Assembly (NCBI RefSeq): GCF_003474435.1
Contig: NZ_QRNF01000006.1
Span: forward strand, 59,592 to 123,591
Origin: Ruminococcus sp. AF46-10NS
Lineage (GTDB): Bacteria > Bacillota > Clostridia > Lachnospirales > Lachnospiraceae
Length of the DNA stretch: 64,000 bases
Reading direction: 5' to 3'
Part shown: positions 9,315 through 18,434 of the stretch, one piece after another
Position numbering within the stretch: the first letter of the stretch is position 1
Layout: every line of letters begins with the position of its first letter
Made by a program: the position numbers and the translations under genes
The notes under the pieces: generated by a model
The model's input: only the letters and a program-made list of their open reading frames with translations
Databases searched by the model: none
What the model was told of the DNA's origin: nothing

Positions 9315-10556
9315 ATGAAAAGACGAGTAGTAGTAACAGGACTTGGCGCAGTAACACCTATCGGAAATGATGTGGAAAGCTTCTGGAACGGAGTAAAAGA
9401 AGGAAAAGTAGGAATCGGGCCGATCACCCGTTTTGATACAACAGGATATAAGGCAACACTGGCAGCGGAGCTGAAGGATTTTGTGGCAAAAGACCGTATG
9501 GACCCGAGAACAGCCAGAAGAATGGAGCCTTTTTCCCAGTATGCAGTAGCAGCTGCTCTGGAAGCTGTGGAAAATGCAGGCCTTAAGATGGAGGAGGAAG
9601 ATCCGTACATGGTAGGCGTGATCATCGGTTCCGGTGTGGGAAGCCTTCAGGCAACAGAGCTTAATGAAAAGAAGCTTGTGGAAAAAGGCCCGTCAAGAGT
9701 TGATCCACTTCTTGTTCCGAAAATGATCACAAACATGGCAGCAGGAAATGTTTCCATTGCAACCGGTGCAAAAGGAAAATGTACTAACGTTGTAACTGCA
9801 TGCGCAACAGGAACCCACTGTATCGGAGATGCTTTCCGTGCGATCCAGTGCGGGGATGCAGATGTAATGCTTGCAGGTGGAACAGAAGGCGCGATCTGCC
9901 CCATCGGAATCGCAGGATTTTCAAGTCTGACAGCCCTCTCCACAAGCGAAGATCCGCTGCGTGCATCCATTCCTTTTGATAAGGACAGAGGCGGTTTTGT
10001 TATGGGCGAAGGTGCCGGCATTGTGGTTCTGGAAGAGCTTGAGCATGCGAGAAAAAGAAATGCCAATATTCTTGCAGAGGTTGTTGGCTACGGTGCAACA
10101 GCAGACGCATTTCACATTACTTCTCCGGCAGAGGACGGAAGCGGAGCAGCACGTGCTATGGAAAACGCCATGAAAGAGGCGGGAGTTGCACCTGAGGAAG
10201 TTGACTACATTAATGCACACGGAACCGGAACACATCATAACGATCTTTTTGAGACAAGAGCTATCAAGCTTGCGTTTAAAGATGCTGCAAAAAATGTGAA
10301 GATCAACTCCACAAAATCCATGGTGGGACATCTTCTGGGAGCAGCCGGAGCTGTTGAATTTATTGTGTGTGTGAAATCCATTCTGGACGGCTTTATCCAC
10401 CAGACAGTGGGAACGAAAGAGACAGAGGAAGAGCTTGATCTCAACTATATGATCGGTGCGCCTGCCAGTCAGGAAGTACGTTATGCAATGAGTAATTCCC
10501 TTGGTTTTGGCGGCCACAACGGAACAATACTTGTGAAGAAGTATGAGGAGGAGTGA
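9315..10556 (+). CDS. fabF: 3-oxoacyl-ACP synthase II
   Basis: Elongating beta-ketoacyl-ACP synthase, 413 aa. The Cys-His-His triad is visible in ACATGTHCIGDA, NAHGTGTHHND and KSMVGHLLGAAG; the Gly-rich end NSLGFGGHNGT is canonical. ATG 9315 follows GAGGAG; the track-style start at 9282 lies in the repaired fabG end. With no separate FabA/FabB visible, it and FabZ probably also serve unsaturated synthesis (inference). The stop overlaps the accB ribosome site region. Confidence 0.94.
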   Translation: MKRRVVVTGLGAVTPIGNDVESFWNGVKEGKVGIGPITRFDTTGYKATLAAELKDFVAKDRMDPRTARRMEPFSQYAVAAALEAVENAGLKMEEEDPYMVGVIIGSGVGSLQATELNEKKLVEKGPSRVDPLLVPKMITNMAAGNVSIATGAKGKCTNVVTACATGTHCIGDAFRAIQCGDADVMLAGGTEGAICPIGIAGFSSLTALSTSEDPLRASIPFDKDRGGFVMGEGAGIVVLEELEHARKRNANILAEVVGYGATADAFHITSPAEDGSGAARAMENAMKEAGVAPEEVDYINAHGTGTHHNDLFETRAIKLAFKDAAKNVKINSTKSMVGHLLGAAGAVEFIVCVKSILDGFIHQTVGTKETEEELDLNYMIGAPASQEVRYAMSNSLGFGGHNGTILVKKYEEE

Positions 10557-10558
10557 AA

Positions 10559-11119
10559 ATGGAGTTTAACCAGATCCTTGAGCTGATCGATCATGTATCA
10601 GCATCAGAGCTTACCGCTTTTACATACGAGACAGATGATCTGACACTGACAATGGAGCATGGAAAACCACAGATCATCCAGGGTGTTATGGGGGAAACTG
10701 TGGAGAACATCCCGGCAGCAGGAATGACAGGTGGAAAAGTCCGCAGGGCAGTTCAGAAGACGGCAGACCAGGTGAATACAGAAGCGCAGAACAACCAGTC
10801 AGCATCTGCTGTGCAGGAAAGTAAGAGGCAGTCAGAAACCGTAACAGATACATCAGCTCCGTCCGAGGCTGCTTCTGATCAGTCCGGAAACCTGGTAACA
10901 TCCCCACTGGTAGGAACTTTCTATGCGGCTCCATCCCAGGATCTCCCTCCTTACGTCCAGGTAGGAGATAAGGTGAAAAAAGGTCAGGTTCTTGCAATCG
11001 TGGAGGCCATGAAACTGATGAATGAGATCGAAAGTGATTTCGATGGAGAAATTGCAGAGATCTATGTGGAGAATGGAAAGCCTGTGGAATACGGACAGAA
11101 ACTTTTTCGCATTAAATAA
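10559..11119 (+). CDS. accB: biotin carboxyl carrier protein of acetyl-CoA carboxylase
   Basis: Carries CO2 on biotin between AccC and AccDA. The N-terminal domain (about 1-60) is followed by a Ser/Gln/Ala-rich flexible linker (about 75-120) and a C-terminal biotinyl domain with the target Lys in EAMKLMNEI. It has 186 aa. ATG 10559 is chosen over GTG 10553 because AGGAGG at 10546-10551 is 7 bases away. The Lys should be modified by the BirA encoded near 46 kb. Confidence 0.93.
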   Translation: MEFNQILELIDHVSASELTAFTYETDDLTLTMEHGKPQIIQGVMGETVENIPAAGMTGGKVRRAVQKTADQVNTEAQNNQSASAVQESKRQSETVTDTSAPSEAASDQSGNLVTSPLVGTFYAAPSQDLPPYVQVGDKVKKGQVLAIVEAMKLMNEIESDFDGEIAEIYVENGKPVEYGQKLFRIK

Positions 11120-11213
11120 AAATTACAGATAAAGAACAGATACAGCTGCGGATGAAATATGCAATGATCTTCGGTCAGCACGCTTCACCGAAGCTTTTCA
11201 GGAGGATAAATAA

Positions 11214-11642
11214 ATGAAACATCTTGATGTAAAACAGATCGAGGAGATCATCCCACACAGACATCCGTTTCTCCTTGTAGATTATATTGAGGACTATGAA
11301 CCAGGCGAGTTTGCGGCAGGATATAAATGCGTAACTTTCCGTGAGGATTTTTTCAGAGGACATTTTCCACAGGAGCCGGTAATGCCGGGAGTCCTTATGG
11401 TAGAAGCACTGGCACAGGTAGGTGCAGTTGCCATTCTTTCCCTGGAGGATATGAAGGGAAAAACAGCGTACTTTGGCGGTATCAACAAATGCAAATTCCG
11501 CAGAAAGGTAGTTCCGGGAGACAAGCTTCGTCTTGAGACAAAGATTATCCGCAGAAAAGGTCCTGTAGGAATCGGCTCCGCGGTGGCATCTGTTGACGGG
11601 AAAGTTGCTGTAGAGGCAGAGCTTACATTTATGATCGGGTAA
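11214..11642 (+). CDS. fabZ: 3-hydroxyacyl-ACP dehydratase
   Basis: Hot-dog fold dehydratase of 142 aa. The catalytic His is in IPHRHPFLLVD and the Glu in GHFPQEPVMPGVLMVEALAQ. AGGAGG precedes the ATG. The 94-base gap after accB contains no recognised feature. Confidence 0.94.
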   Translation: MKHLDVKQIEEIIPHRHPFLLVDYIEDYEPGEFAAGYKCVTFREDFFRGHFPQEPVMPGVLMVEALAQVGAVAILSLEDMKGKTAYFGGINKCKFRRKVVPGDKLRLETKIIRRKGPVGIGSAVASVDGKVAVEAELTFMIG

Positions 11643-11651
11643 GGTGATTGT

Positions 11652-13016
11652 ATGATTCGAAAGTTACTGATCGCCAATAGAGGCGAGATTGCGGTGCGTA
11701 TTATCCGTGCCTGCAGGGAAATGGGAATTGCAACAGTGGCCGTTTATTCTGAGGCAGATGAGGAAAGTCTCCATACACAGCTGGCAGACGAAGCAATCTG
11801 CATTGGCCCGGGCCCTTCCGCACAAAGCTATCTGAACATGGAACAGATCATCAGTGCAACCATGGTTTCCGGTGCGGATGCCATTCATCCGGGCTTTGGC
11901 TTTCTTTCTGAAAATGCCAGATTTGCAGAGCTTTGTGAGAAATGCGGCATCACTTTTGTAGGCCCTCCATCAAAAGTAATCCGTATGCTTGGCAACAAAC
12001 AGATTGCAAGAAGCACAATGATAGCTGCAGGAGTTCCTGTAGTTCCGGGAAGTGAAGGCTCTGTGGATGATATTGAGACAGGTCTTAAGGAAGCTGAGCG
12101 AATCGGTTATCCTGTAATCATCAAGGCGGCTCTCGGAGGCGGCGGAAAAGGTATGCGTGTGGCAAATACGCCGGAAGAATTTCCGGAGGCCTATGCAACA
12201 GCCAGAAAAGAATCCGAGATCGCTTTTGGCGACGGTACTATGTACATTGAACATTTTGTGGTAAATCCAAGGCATATCGAGTTTCAGATCCTTGCAGACA
12301 GCCAGGGAAATGTGATCCACCTGGGAGAGCGTGACTGTTCCATCCAGAGAAATCACCAGAAGATGATCGAGGAATCCCCAAGTGCTGCAGTGTCCGATGA
12401 GCTGAGAGAAAAAATGGGCCACGCAGCAGTGACAGCAGCCAAAGCAGCAGGTTATGTAAATGCCGGAACTATCGAATTCCTTCTGGAGCCTGACGGAAAG
12501 TTCTGGTTTATGGAAATGAACACAAGGATCCAGGTAGAGCATCCGGTAACAGAGTGGGTCACAGGAATCGATCTTGTAAAAGAACAGCTGAAGATCGCAT
12601 CCGGAATGCCGCTTGGGATCACTCAGGATAATGTCCGTATTATGGGACATGCAATTGAATGCAGGATCAATGCAGAGAATCCGCAGAAAAATTTCCGTCC
12701 GTCACCTGGAAAGATCAAAGGTGCACATTTTCCGGGGGGAAACGGAATCCGTGTGGATACCTGTGTATACAACGGCTGTAAGATCCCGCCATACTATGAT
12801 TCCATGCTTGCCAAGCTTATTGTCCATGCAGATAATCGCCGGGATGCCATTGCAAAAATGCAGAGTGCACTTGGGGAAGTGATCATTGACGGAATTGATA
12901 CAAACATTGACTATCAGTATGAAATTTTAAAAAATGAGGATTATCAGTCCGGGAACTTTGACACTGGCTTTCTTGCCAGCCATACCATTGCAGGAGTGAA
13001 GATCAATGAGAATTAA
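11652..13016 (+). CDS. accC: biotin carboxylase subunit of acetyl-CoA carboxylase
   Basis: ATP-dependent carboxylation of biotin on AccB. It has 454 aa with an ATP-grasp fold: N-terminal [15 protein letters not shown], the glycine loop [12 protein letters not shown], metal/substrate residues in [14 protein letters not shown], and the C-terminal carboxylase domain. It overlaps the next gene by 11 bases, indicating translational coupling. Confidence 0.95.
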   Translation: MIRKLLIANRGEIAVRIIRACREMGIATVAVYSEADEESLHTQLADEAICIGPGPSAQSYLNMEQIISATMVSGADAIHPGFGFLSENARFAELCEKCGITFVGPPSKVIRMLGNKQIARSTMIAAGVPVVPGSEGSVDDIETGLKEAERIGYPVIIKAALGGGGKGMRVANTPEEFPEAYATARKESEIAFGDGTMYIEHFVVNPRHIEFQILADSQGNVIHLGERDCSIQRNHQKMIEESPSAAVSDELREKMGHAAVTAAKAAGYVNAGTIEFLLEPDGKFWFMEMNTRIQVEHPVTEWVTGIDLVKEQLKIASGMPLGITQDNVRIMGHAIECRINAENPQKNFRPSPGKIKGAHFPGGNGIRVDTCVYNGCKIPPYYDSMLAKLIVHADNRRDAIAKMQSALGEVIIDGIDTNIDYQYEILKNEDYQSGNFDTGFLASHTIAGVKINEN

Positions 13017-14730
13017 GCACATGTTCAAAAAAACAGTCATGGATATCCGCGGTGAGGAGCGTGAAAATACGCCCGAAGTGCCGGATAACCTGATGCGAAA
13101 ATGCAATGCCTGCAAAGCAGCGGTTTTTGTAGATGAGGTAAAACAGAATCATTATATCTGTCCTCACTGTGGCAATTATTTTCATATGCCTGCATACAGA
13201 CGGATCAAAATGATCGCAGACAGAAAGAGCTTTGTGGAATGGGATGCCGAGATGGAGGAACAGAATCCTCTTCAGTACAGAGGATACGAGGAAAAGCTCC
13301 GTGCACTTCAGGAGAAAACAGGGCTTAACGAAGCTGTTGTAACTGGTAAATGTACCATAAAAGGGATATCTGTGGCTTTAGGTGTCTGCGACTGTCGTTT
13401 CATGATGTCCAGTATGGGAAAAGTAGTAGGAGAAAAAATCACCCGTGTTTTTGAGCGTGCCACAGAAGAGAAGCTTCCTGTGATCCTCTACATCTGCTCC
13501 GGTGGTGCCAGAATGCAGGAGGGACTTGTATCCCTGATGCAGATGGCAAAAACAAGCATGGCACTTCGCAAGCACAGCGATGCAGGACTTCTCTATGTTC
13601 CGGTTCTCACAGATCCTACAACAGGTGGCGTAACCGCAAGCTTTGCTATGCTGGGAGATATCATTCTGGCAGAGCCGAAAGCTCTCATCGGTTTCGCCGG
13701 CCCAAGAGTCATCGAGCAGACTATCGGCCAGAAGCTTCCAAAAGGATTCCAGAAAGCGGAGTTTCTTCTGGAGCATGGATTTATTGATAAGATCGTGGAA
13801 CGTGATGATCAGAGGATCGTGCTGGCAGATATTTTGAAATTGCATGAGAATAAAGGGCAAAATTCCAGTACATCCAAGGTAGCTGAATCGCATATATCAG
13901 ACAAAAGTAACGGGAATACTGTATGGCCGAAATTTATCCCATCCGGTAGCTTCACTCCATGGGAGCATGTTCAGCTCGCCAGAGCCAAGACCCGTCCAAC
14001 CGGAAAAGACTATATCGAAGCCCTCTTTGATGATTTTATAGAATTTCACGGCGACCGCCACTGCGGTGATGATGCAGCGGTAATCGGCGGTGTGGCTTTC
14101 TTTCATGGTCATCCGGTAACAGTCCTTGCCCAGGAAAAAGGCGAAGGAACGAAAGAAAACATAGCCCGGAATTTCGGAATGGTTTCCCCGGAAGGTTACT
14201 GGAAATCCTTACGTCTTATGCAGCAGGCTGAGAAATTCCATCGCCCGGTGATCTGTCTGGTGGATACTCCCGGTGCTTTCTGCGGACTGGAAGCAGAAGA
14301 GCGAGGACAGGGAGAAGCCATCGCAAAAAATCTCTACACACTGGCAGGTCTTACCGTCCCGGTGCTTTCCATTGTGATCGGAGAAGGCGGAAGTGGCGGT
14401 GCCCTTGCATTTGCAGTTTCAGACGAAGTATGGATGCTGGAGCATTCGGTTTATTCCATTCTTTCCCCGGAAGGCTTTGCATCCATTCTCTGGAAAGACA
14501 GCAAAAAAGCAAAGGAAGCAGCTGAAGTGATGAAACTAACAGCAGCAGATCTCTGTGAGATGGGAATGATAGAGCACGTAATTCCGGAAACAGAACCGGT
14601 AAGTCGGGAGAATATGGAAGATGTAGCCGGCTGTCTGGAAAATGGAATTGCAGACTTTCTTGAAAAATACAGCGGTAAAGAACCGGAGGAACTTCTGGAA
14701 CATCGTTATCAGCGGTTCAGGAAAATGTAA
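13006..14730 (+). CDS. accDA: fused acetyl-CoA carboxylase carboxyltransferase, beta-alpha
   Basis: Transfers carboxyl from biotin to acetyl-CoA to make malonyl-CoA. One 574-aa frame carries AccD (about 1-285: zinc ribbon CNAC...CPHC, then the crotonase-like domain with SGGARMQEG) and AccA (about 300-574: [32 protein letters not shown]), joined by a Ser/Thr/Lys-rich linker near 284-305. Many bacteria encode these separately. Both halves look complete. The ATG at 13006 lies within accC; a second in-frame ATG at 13021 has no ribosome site. Confidence 0.93.
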   Translation: MRIKHMFKKTVMDIRGEERENTPEVPDNLMRKCNACKAAVFVDEVKQNHYICPHCGNYFHMPAYRRIKMIADRKSFVEWDAEMEEQNPLQYRGYEEKLRALQEKTGLNEAVVTGKCTIKGISVALGVCDCRFMMSSMGKVVGEKITRVFERATEEKLPVILYICSGGARMQEGLVSLMQMAKTSMALRKHSDAGLLYVPVLTDPTTGGVTASFAMLGDIILAEPKALIGFAGPRVIEQTIGQKLPKGFQKAEFLLEHGFIDKIVERDDQRIVLADILKLHENKGQNSSTSKVAESHISDKSNGNTVWPKFIPSGSFTPWEHVQLARAKTRPTGKDYIEALFDDFIEFHGDRHCGDDAAVIGGVAFFHGHPVTVLAQEKGEGTKENIARNFGMVSPEGYWKSLRLMQQAEKFHRPVICLVDTPGAFCGLEAEERGQGEAIAKNLYTLAGLTVPVLSIVIGEGGSGGALAFAVSDEVWMLEHSVYSILSPEGFASILWKDSKKAKEAAEVMKLTAADLCEMGMIEHVIPETEPVSRENMEDVAGCLENGIADFLEKYSGKEPEELLEHRYQRFRKM

Positions 14731-14834
14731 AGTGAAAATCCAGTGGAAAAAAACCTATATTTATGTTACGATGGCTTCATAAACAGAGAACCGGGGAGAT
14801 TTTTTGACTCCGGAGAAACAGGAGAGGGACAGGA

Positions 14835-15275
14835 GTGGATAATCGGGAAGTTATCAATGATGTGCTGGTGCATCTGTTCAATGAGATCCTTCGTCTGGAG
14901 GAAGAAGCCATCATCACAGATAAATATAAAGATATCTCCAATAATGATATGCACATTATTGAGGCAGTTGGCCTGGGTGGAGGCAATATGTCTTCTATCG
15001 CAGCCAAGCTGAACATTACAGTGGGATCGCTTACAACCTCTATGAACAGTCTTGTGAAGAAAGGCTATGTGAAAAGGGAGCGAAGCGAGAAGGACCGCCG
15101 TGTTGTATTTATCCAGCTTACCAACAAGGGACGTATGGCATACCACCATCATGCGGAATTTCACAGACAGATGACAGAAGCTGTGCTGGCAGAACTGAAT
15201 GAGGATGAGACAGAAGTACTTGTAAAAGCACTGGACGGACTGCGTAAGTTTTTCAGGCAGTATCATGAACAATAA
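14835..15275 (+). CDS. fabT: MarR family regulator, FabT-like
   Basis: Winged-helix repressor of 146 aa. The HTH is LNITVGSLTTSMNSLVKKGYV and the wing contains RSEKDRRVVFIQLTNKG, typical of MarR proteins and FabT in particular. It is the last gene of the fab/acc block, 104 bases after accDA, and the operon promoter carries a FabT-like palindrome. FabT uses long acyl-ACP as corepressor in streptococci; that is assumed here, not shown. GTG 14835 has GGAGAGGGA upstream. Confidence 0.8.
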   Translation: MDNREVINDVLVHLFNEILRLEEEAIITDKYKDISNNDMHIIEAVGLGGGNMSSIAAKLNITVGSLTTSMNSLVKKGYVKRERSEKDRRVVFIQLTNKGRMAYHHHAEFHRQMTEAVLAELNEDETEVLVKALDGLRKFFRQYHEQ

Positions 15276-15287
15276 AGAAATCAAAAT

Positions 15288-15338
15288 AAAAGCATCAGGA
15301 TCGGTAACGAAAGACAGCTGCCGGTTCTGATGCTTTTT
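15288..15338. terminator. terminator between fab operon and hicB
   Basis: AAAAGCATCAG pairs with CTGATGCTTTTT, with an inner CGGT/CCGG region. U-tracts on both strands make it suitable for both convergent genes. Confidence 0.85.
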
Positions 15339-15347
15339 GCCTGTTTA

Positions 15348-15626
15348 TTATTCGTCCCATCCATCCTGGAAACGGATGTTAACAGAGATATTGCGGACAA
15401 CGTCGCCTTCTTTCAGATCCAGGTCGCTCTCCTCGGAAACAGGAGGAAGTTTGCCCTCGAATTCCATCAGTTCTGTGTAGATCCAGTCATAGGCAGCTGC
15501 GTTGGCGTTCTCAATGGCATCGTCCAGAGTATCGCCTTTCGCTTCGCAGCAGGCAAGATCCGGAAAAAAAGCGTTGTATTTTTTGTCTTCTGTGGGACGG
15601 AAAACTGCAGGATATATAAATTTCAT
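15348..15626 (-). CDS. HicB-family protein, no HicA beside it
   Basis: A 92-aa protein with the HicB partial RNase H-like fold: FIYPAVFRP, FPDLACCEAKGDTLDDAIENANAA. In type II systems HicB neutralises the HicA RNase, but no HicA-like frame is seen on either side. There is no obvious C-terminal DNA-binding segment. It may be a solitary or orphan antitoxin-like protein. AAAGGA precedes the ATG. Confidence 0.8.
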   Translation of the reverse strand: MKFIYPAVFRPTEDKKYNAFFPDLACCEAKGDTLDDAIENANAAAYDWIYTELMEFEGKLPPVSEESDLDLKEGDVVRNISVNIRFQDGWDE

Positions 15627-15735
15627 TGGTGTGGTTCCTTTCTGATTTAAAATGCTGTAGATTCAGCATTGCCATAAAATAAGGTTTTGCCCAATTGTGA
15701 TAAGTATATACCAATTTTAAAATGAGGGCAAGAGA

Positions 15736-15870
15736 ATGAACAGATTGATACACTATAACTATTCAGAAGATTATCAACAGAGTACAGAGGATTCAGGTAC
15801 AGACAAATTTGAGAATAATGATAAGCTAAACTATAATCAGAAAACTGTCAGATATAAGAAAAAAAGATAG
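15736..15870 (+). CDS. possible 44-aa hydrophilic protein
   Basis: ATG 15736 with GAGGGCAAGAGA upstream opens a 44-codon frame (start MNRLIHYNYSED, end RYKKKR) rich in Asn, Tyr and Lys. No family is recognised. It is the only coding-like content of the 380-base gap 15627-16009, which otherwise shows AT-rich DNA and the HD gene's leader. It could be chance. Confidence 0.2.
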   Translation: MNRLIHYNYSEDYQQSTEDSGTDKFENNDKLNYNQKTVRYKKKR

Positions 15871-16009
15871 ACATATAAGAGTTCTTGTCCTTGTATGAAG
15901 GATAATCAGATGCTATACTGTGTTATGTAGAGCATAAAACAGGTTACTGTGACCGAAACAGGCAGTGACCGGAACGGCGGTTTGATAGAACCGGACGGGA
16001 GGAACGTTT

Positions 16010-16453
16010 ATGATTTATACAGCTTTGACGAAAAAAGCTATGAAGGTGGCATACGAGGCACATCATGGACAGACAGATCGAAGCGGAACACCTTATATTT
16101 TTCATCCATTTTATGTAGCGGAGCAGATGGATGATGAGATCAGTGTGTGTGTAGCACTTCTTCACGATGTTGTGGAAGATACAGAGATTACATTTGAAGA
16201 TCTGGAAAAAGATTTTCCGGAAGAAGTTGTAGAGGCACTTCGTTTTCTGACAAGAGATAAGAGTATGAATTATTTTGCTTATATCCGCAATCTTCGAAAG
16301 AATCCAATTGCAAAAAAAGTGAAGCAGGCTGATCTGCTCCACAATTCTGATGTAACACGTCTTACTGACTGCGAAAATATTTCTGCCCGACAGATTTCTC
16401 GTTTGCATGGAAGATATAAACGGGCTCTGGAAATCCTTCAGGAAACTTTCTGA
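16010..16453 (+). CDS. small HD-domain hydrolase, RelA/SpoT-HD (MESH1) type
   Basis: A 147-aa protein made only of an HD phosphohydrolase domain: H at GQTDRSGTPYIFHP, the metal pair in LLHDVVEDTEIT, and KQADLLHNSDVTRL. This matches the hydrolase half of RelA/SpoT and stand-alone MESH1-like enzymes, which hydrolyse (p)ppGpp or related nucleotides. No synthetase or TGS domain is attached. GGGAGGA precedes the ATG. The substrate is inferred from the family. Confidence 0.8.
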   Translation: MIYTALTKKAMKVAYEAHHGQTDRSGTPYIFHPFYVAEQMDDEISVCVALLHDVVEDTEITFEDLEKDFPEEVVEALRFLTRDKSMNYFAYIRNLRKNPIAKKVKQADLLHNSDVTRLTDCENISARQISRLHGRYKRALEILQETF

Positions 16454-16556
16454 GTTTATTTTAGCATAAGTCATATGTTGACTTTTATTCAGTTATTTTT
16501 CATGCGTATGGATCACGCAAAAATATCCGTGACTTCAGATATTATTGTGGATCTTC

Positions 16557-16640
16557 TTAGCGGAAGTTGTATGGGTATCTTGCATAAATAGCCATGTAGT
16601 ACTCCATTGCGTATTTGATAAAGTCTTTGATTTTTCTCAT
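16557..16640 (-). CDS. putative 27-aa small peptide
   Basis: On the minus strand an AGAGGAGGA ribosome site lies 8 bases before an ATG opening a 27-codon frame, beginning MRKIKDFIKYAMEYYM and ending RYPYNFR. The peptide is basic, Tyr-rich and could form an amphipathic helix. TATAAT lies about 30 bases upstream of the ribosome site (near 16680). It is divergent from the AraC regulator. Too short for most annotation pipelines; no family recognised. Confidence 0.5.
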   Translation of the reverse strand: MRKIKDFIKYAMEYYMAIYARYPYNFR

Positions 16641-16752
16641 TTTGTTTTCCTCCTCTTTTCTTTAACTTACAAATGTATTATAATAGACCATCGGAAATAT
16701 TACGTGCCAAAAACACAAAAAAAGTAGTCAAATCTTGCAGGAGAGAAAATAC

Positions 16753-17574
16753 ATGTTTCCAGTATACGAAGAAAAAAAGAAGAATCTCCATGTTCATTTA
16801 AGGACATCTGCACATGCTTCTCCTCATCTGCATAATTCCATAGAGTTCATTTATATTACAGAAGGAACTTTGGAACTGGGAATGGGACAGGAGCTTTTTC
16901 ATATGGAAGAAGGGGACTTCGCGGTGATCTTTCCGGATGTGATCCATCATTATCAGGTTTTTTCACAGGGGGAGAATAAGGCGGTTTATCTCTGGGCAAA
17001 GCCTGCTCTGGCTGGACAGTTTGCAGATGTTATCCAGAGCAGCTGTCCGCAGAACCCTGTTATAAAAAAAGAGAATGTTCATCGTGATATCGTGAATGCG
17101 GTGAGCTGTCTCAGGGTCAGCCGGAAAGAACCGGACAGCAGCCTTGTGATAGAACAGGCTTACGTGCAGATTCTTCTGGCAAGGAGTATTCCCTGCTTTC
17201 GCCTGATGGAGAAAAGCAGCGTGGAGAGTAACGATATCATCTATCAGACCGTGTCCTACATAGCCAGACATTTCCGTAATGAAGTTTCCCTGGAAAAGAT
17301 GGCAAGGGATCTTGGAATCAGCAAGTTTACGCTGTCCAGAGTTTTTTCGGGAACTTTTCACAGGAATTTCAACCAGTTTCTTAATGAACAGCGTCTGAAT
17401 TATGTGACAGTCCATCTGGAATGTACGGATGATAGTATCACAGATATCTGTATGAACGCAGGATTTGAGAGCCAGAGGACTTTTAACCGGGTATTTCGTG
17501 AGCGGTACCGTATGACTCCGCGGGAATACCGGAATTTATACAGAGAGAAATATTTACGAGAGGAACTAACATGA
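16753..17574 (+). CDS. AraC family regulator with cupin domain
   Basis: Transcriptional activator type of 273 aa. An N-terminal cupin sensor (about 15-100: HLHNSIEFIYITEGTLEL, GDFAVIFPDVIHHY) precedes two HTH motifs at about 175-270, with MARDLGISKFTLSRVF and ICMNAGFESQRTFNRVFRE and the AraC end MTPREYR. ATG 16753 has AGGAG 10 bases upstream; a TTG at 16735 lacks one. It overlaps the glycosylase gene by ATGA. Targets are unknown. Confidence 0.87.
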   Translation: MFPVYEEKKKNLHVHLRTSAHASPHLHNSIEFIYITEGTLELGMGQELFHMEEGDFAVIFPDVIHHYQVFSQGENKAVYLWAKPALAGQFADVIQSSCPQNPVIKKENVHRDIVNAVSCLRVSRKEPDSSLVIEQAYVQILLARSIPCFRLMEKSSVESNDIIYQTVSYIARHFRNEVSLEKMARDLGISKFTLSRVFSGTFHRNFNQFLNEQRLNYVTVHLECTDDSITDICMNAGFESQRTFNRVFRERYRMTPREYRNLYREKYLREELT

Positions 17575-18377
17575 TCACAGTAGAGCTGGAACATTTCAGC
17601 CTTGATAAGATATGCGATTCCGGGCAGTGCTTCCGGATGAAGAAACTTGGAGACGGACATTTTTCCATGGTGGCAGGAGACCAGTATCTGGAAATGCACC
17701 AGAAGAATGGAATTGTGGATTTTTACTGTTCCCAGGAAGAATTTATCTGTTACTGGGTGAGATATTTTGACCTGGATACAGACTATGAGGTGTATATGAA
17801 TGCTGCTAATCCCAGGGATAAATATCTTAATGCAGCAATAGAAGCGGGGGATGGAATCCGCATTTTAAGGCAGGATCTATGGGAAATGATCGTTACATTT
17901 CTGATCTCCCAGCAGAATAATATCAAACGTATCCGCAAATGTATTGAGACGATCTGCCGGATGTATGGAGAACGAAAATTTTCGACGGAAGGCGTGGAAT
18001 ATTATACATTTCCTGCAGTGGAAGCCTTAAGTCAGGTAACGGAGGCAGATTTACGTGCGTGTGGACTTGGATATCGGGCAAAATATATTGCAGTGACTGC
18101 AAGAACTATTGCATCCGGCGAGATTTCGCTGGAAAGAATCTATGATATGAGCTACCACAGAGCCAAAAAGGAGCTGCTGAAACTTTGCGGTGTAGGGGAA
18201 AAAGTTGCAGAGTGTATCTGTCTTTTTGCACTGCATCATATGGATGCTTTTCCGGTGGATACTCACATCCGGCAGGTGATGGATGTACATTATAAAAGAG
18301 GCTTTCCAAACCGCAGATACAAAGGAATGAGGGGAATCATGCAGCAGTATATTTTTTACTATGACTTGTACTCATAA
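17571..18377 (+). CDS. ogg: 8-oxoguanine DNA glycosylase/AP lyase, OGG1 type
   Basis: Removes 8-oxoG opposite C. The 268-aa protein has an N-terminal TBP-like domain (about 1-110; SGQCFRM) and an HhH-GPD domain. The hairpin and catalytic Lys are in LCGVGEKVAECICLFAL, with the catalytic Asp in FPVDTHIRQVM. The Lys makes it bifunctional by family rule. It is coupled to the AraC gene by a 4-base overlap. Confidence 0.88.
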   Translation: MITVELEHFSLDKICDSGQCFRMKKLGDGHFSMVAGDQYLEMHQKNGIVDFYCSQEEFICYWVRYFDLDTDYEVYMNAANPRDKYLNAAIEAGDGIRILRQDLWEMIVTFLISQQNNIKRIRKCIETICRMYGERKFSTEGVEYYTFPAVEALSQVTEADLRACGLGYRAKYIAVTARTIASGEISLERIYDMSYHRAKKELLKLCGVGEKVAECICLFALHHMDAFPVDTHIRQVMDVHYKRGFPNRRYKGMRGIMQQYIFYYDLYS

Positions 18378-18434
18378 CCTGCGGATGCTATCATAGTTCA
18401 TGACAAAAGAAAATTTCACGGAGGTGAGAAAGCG

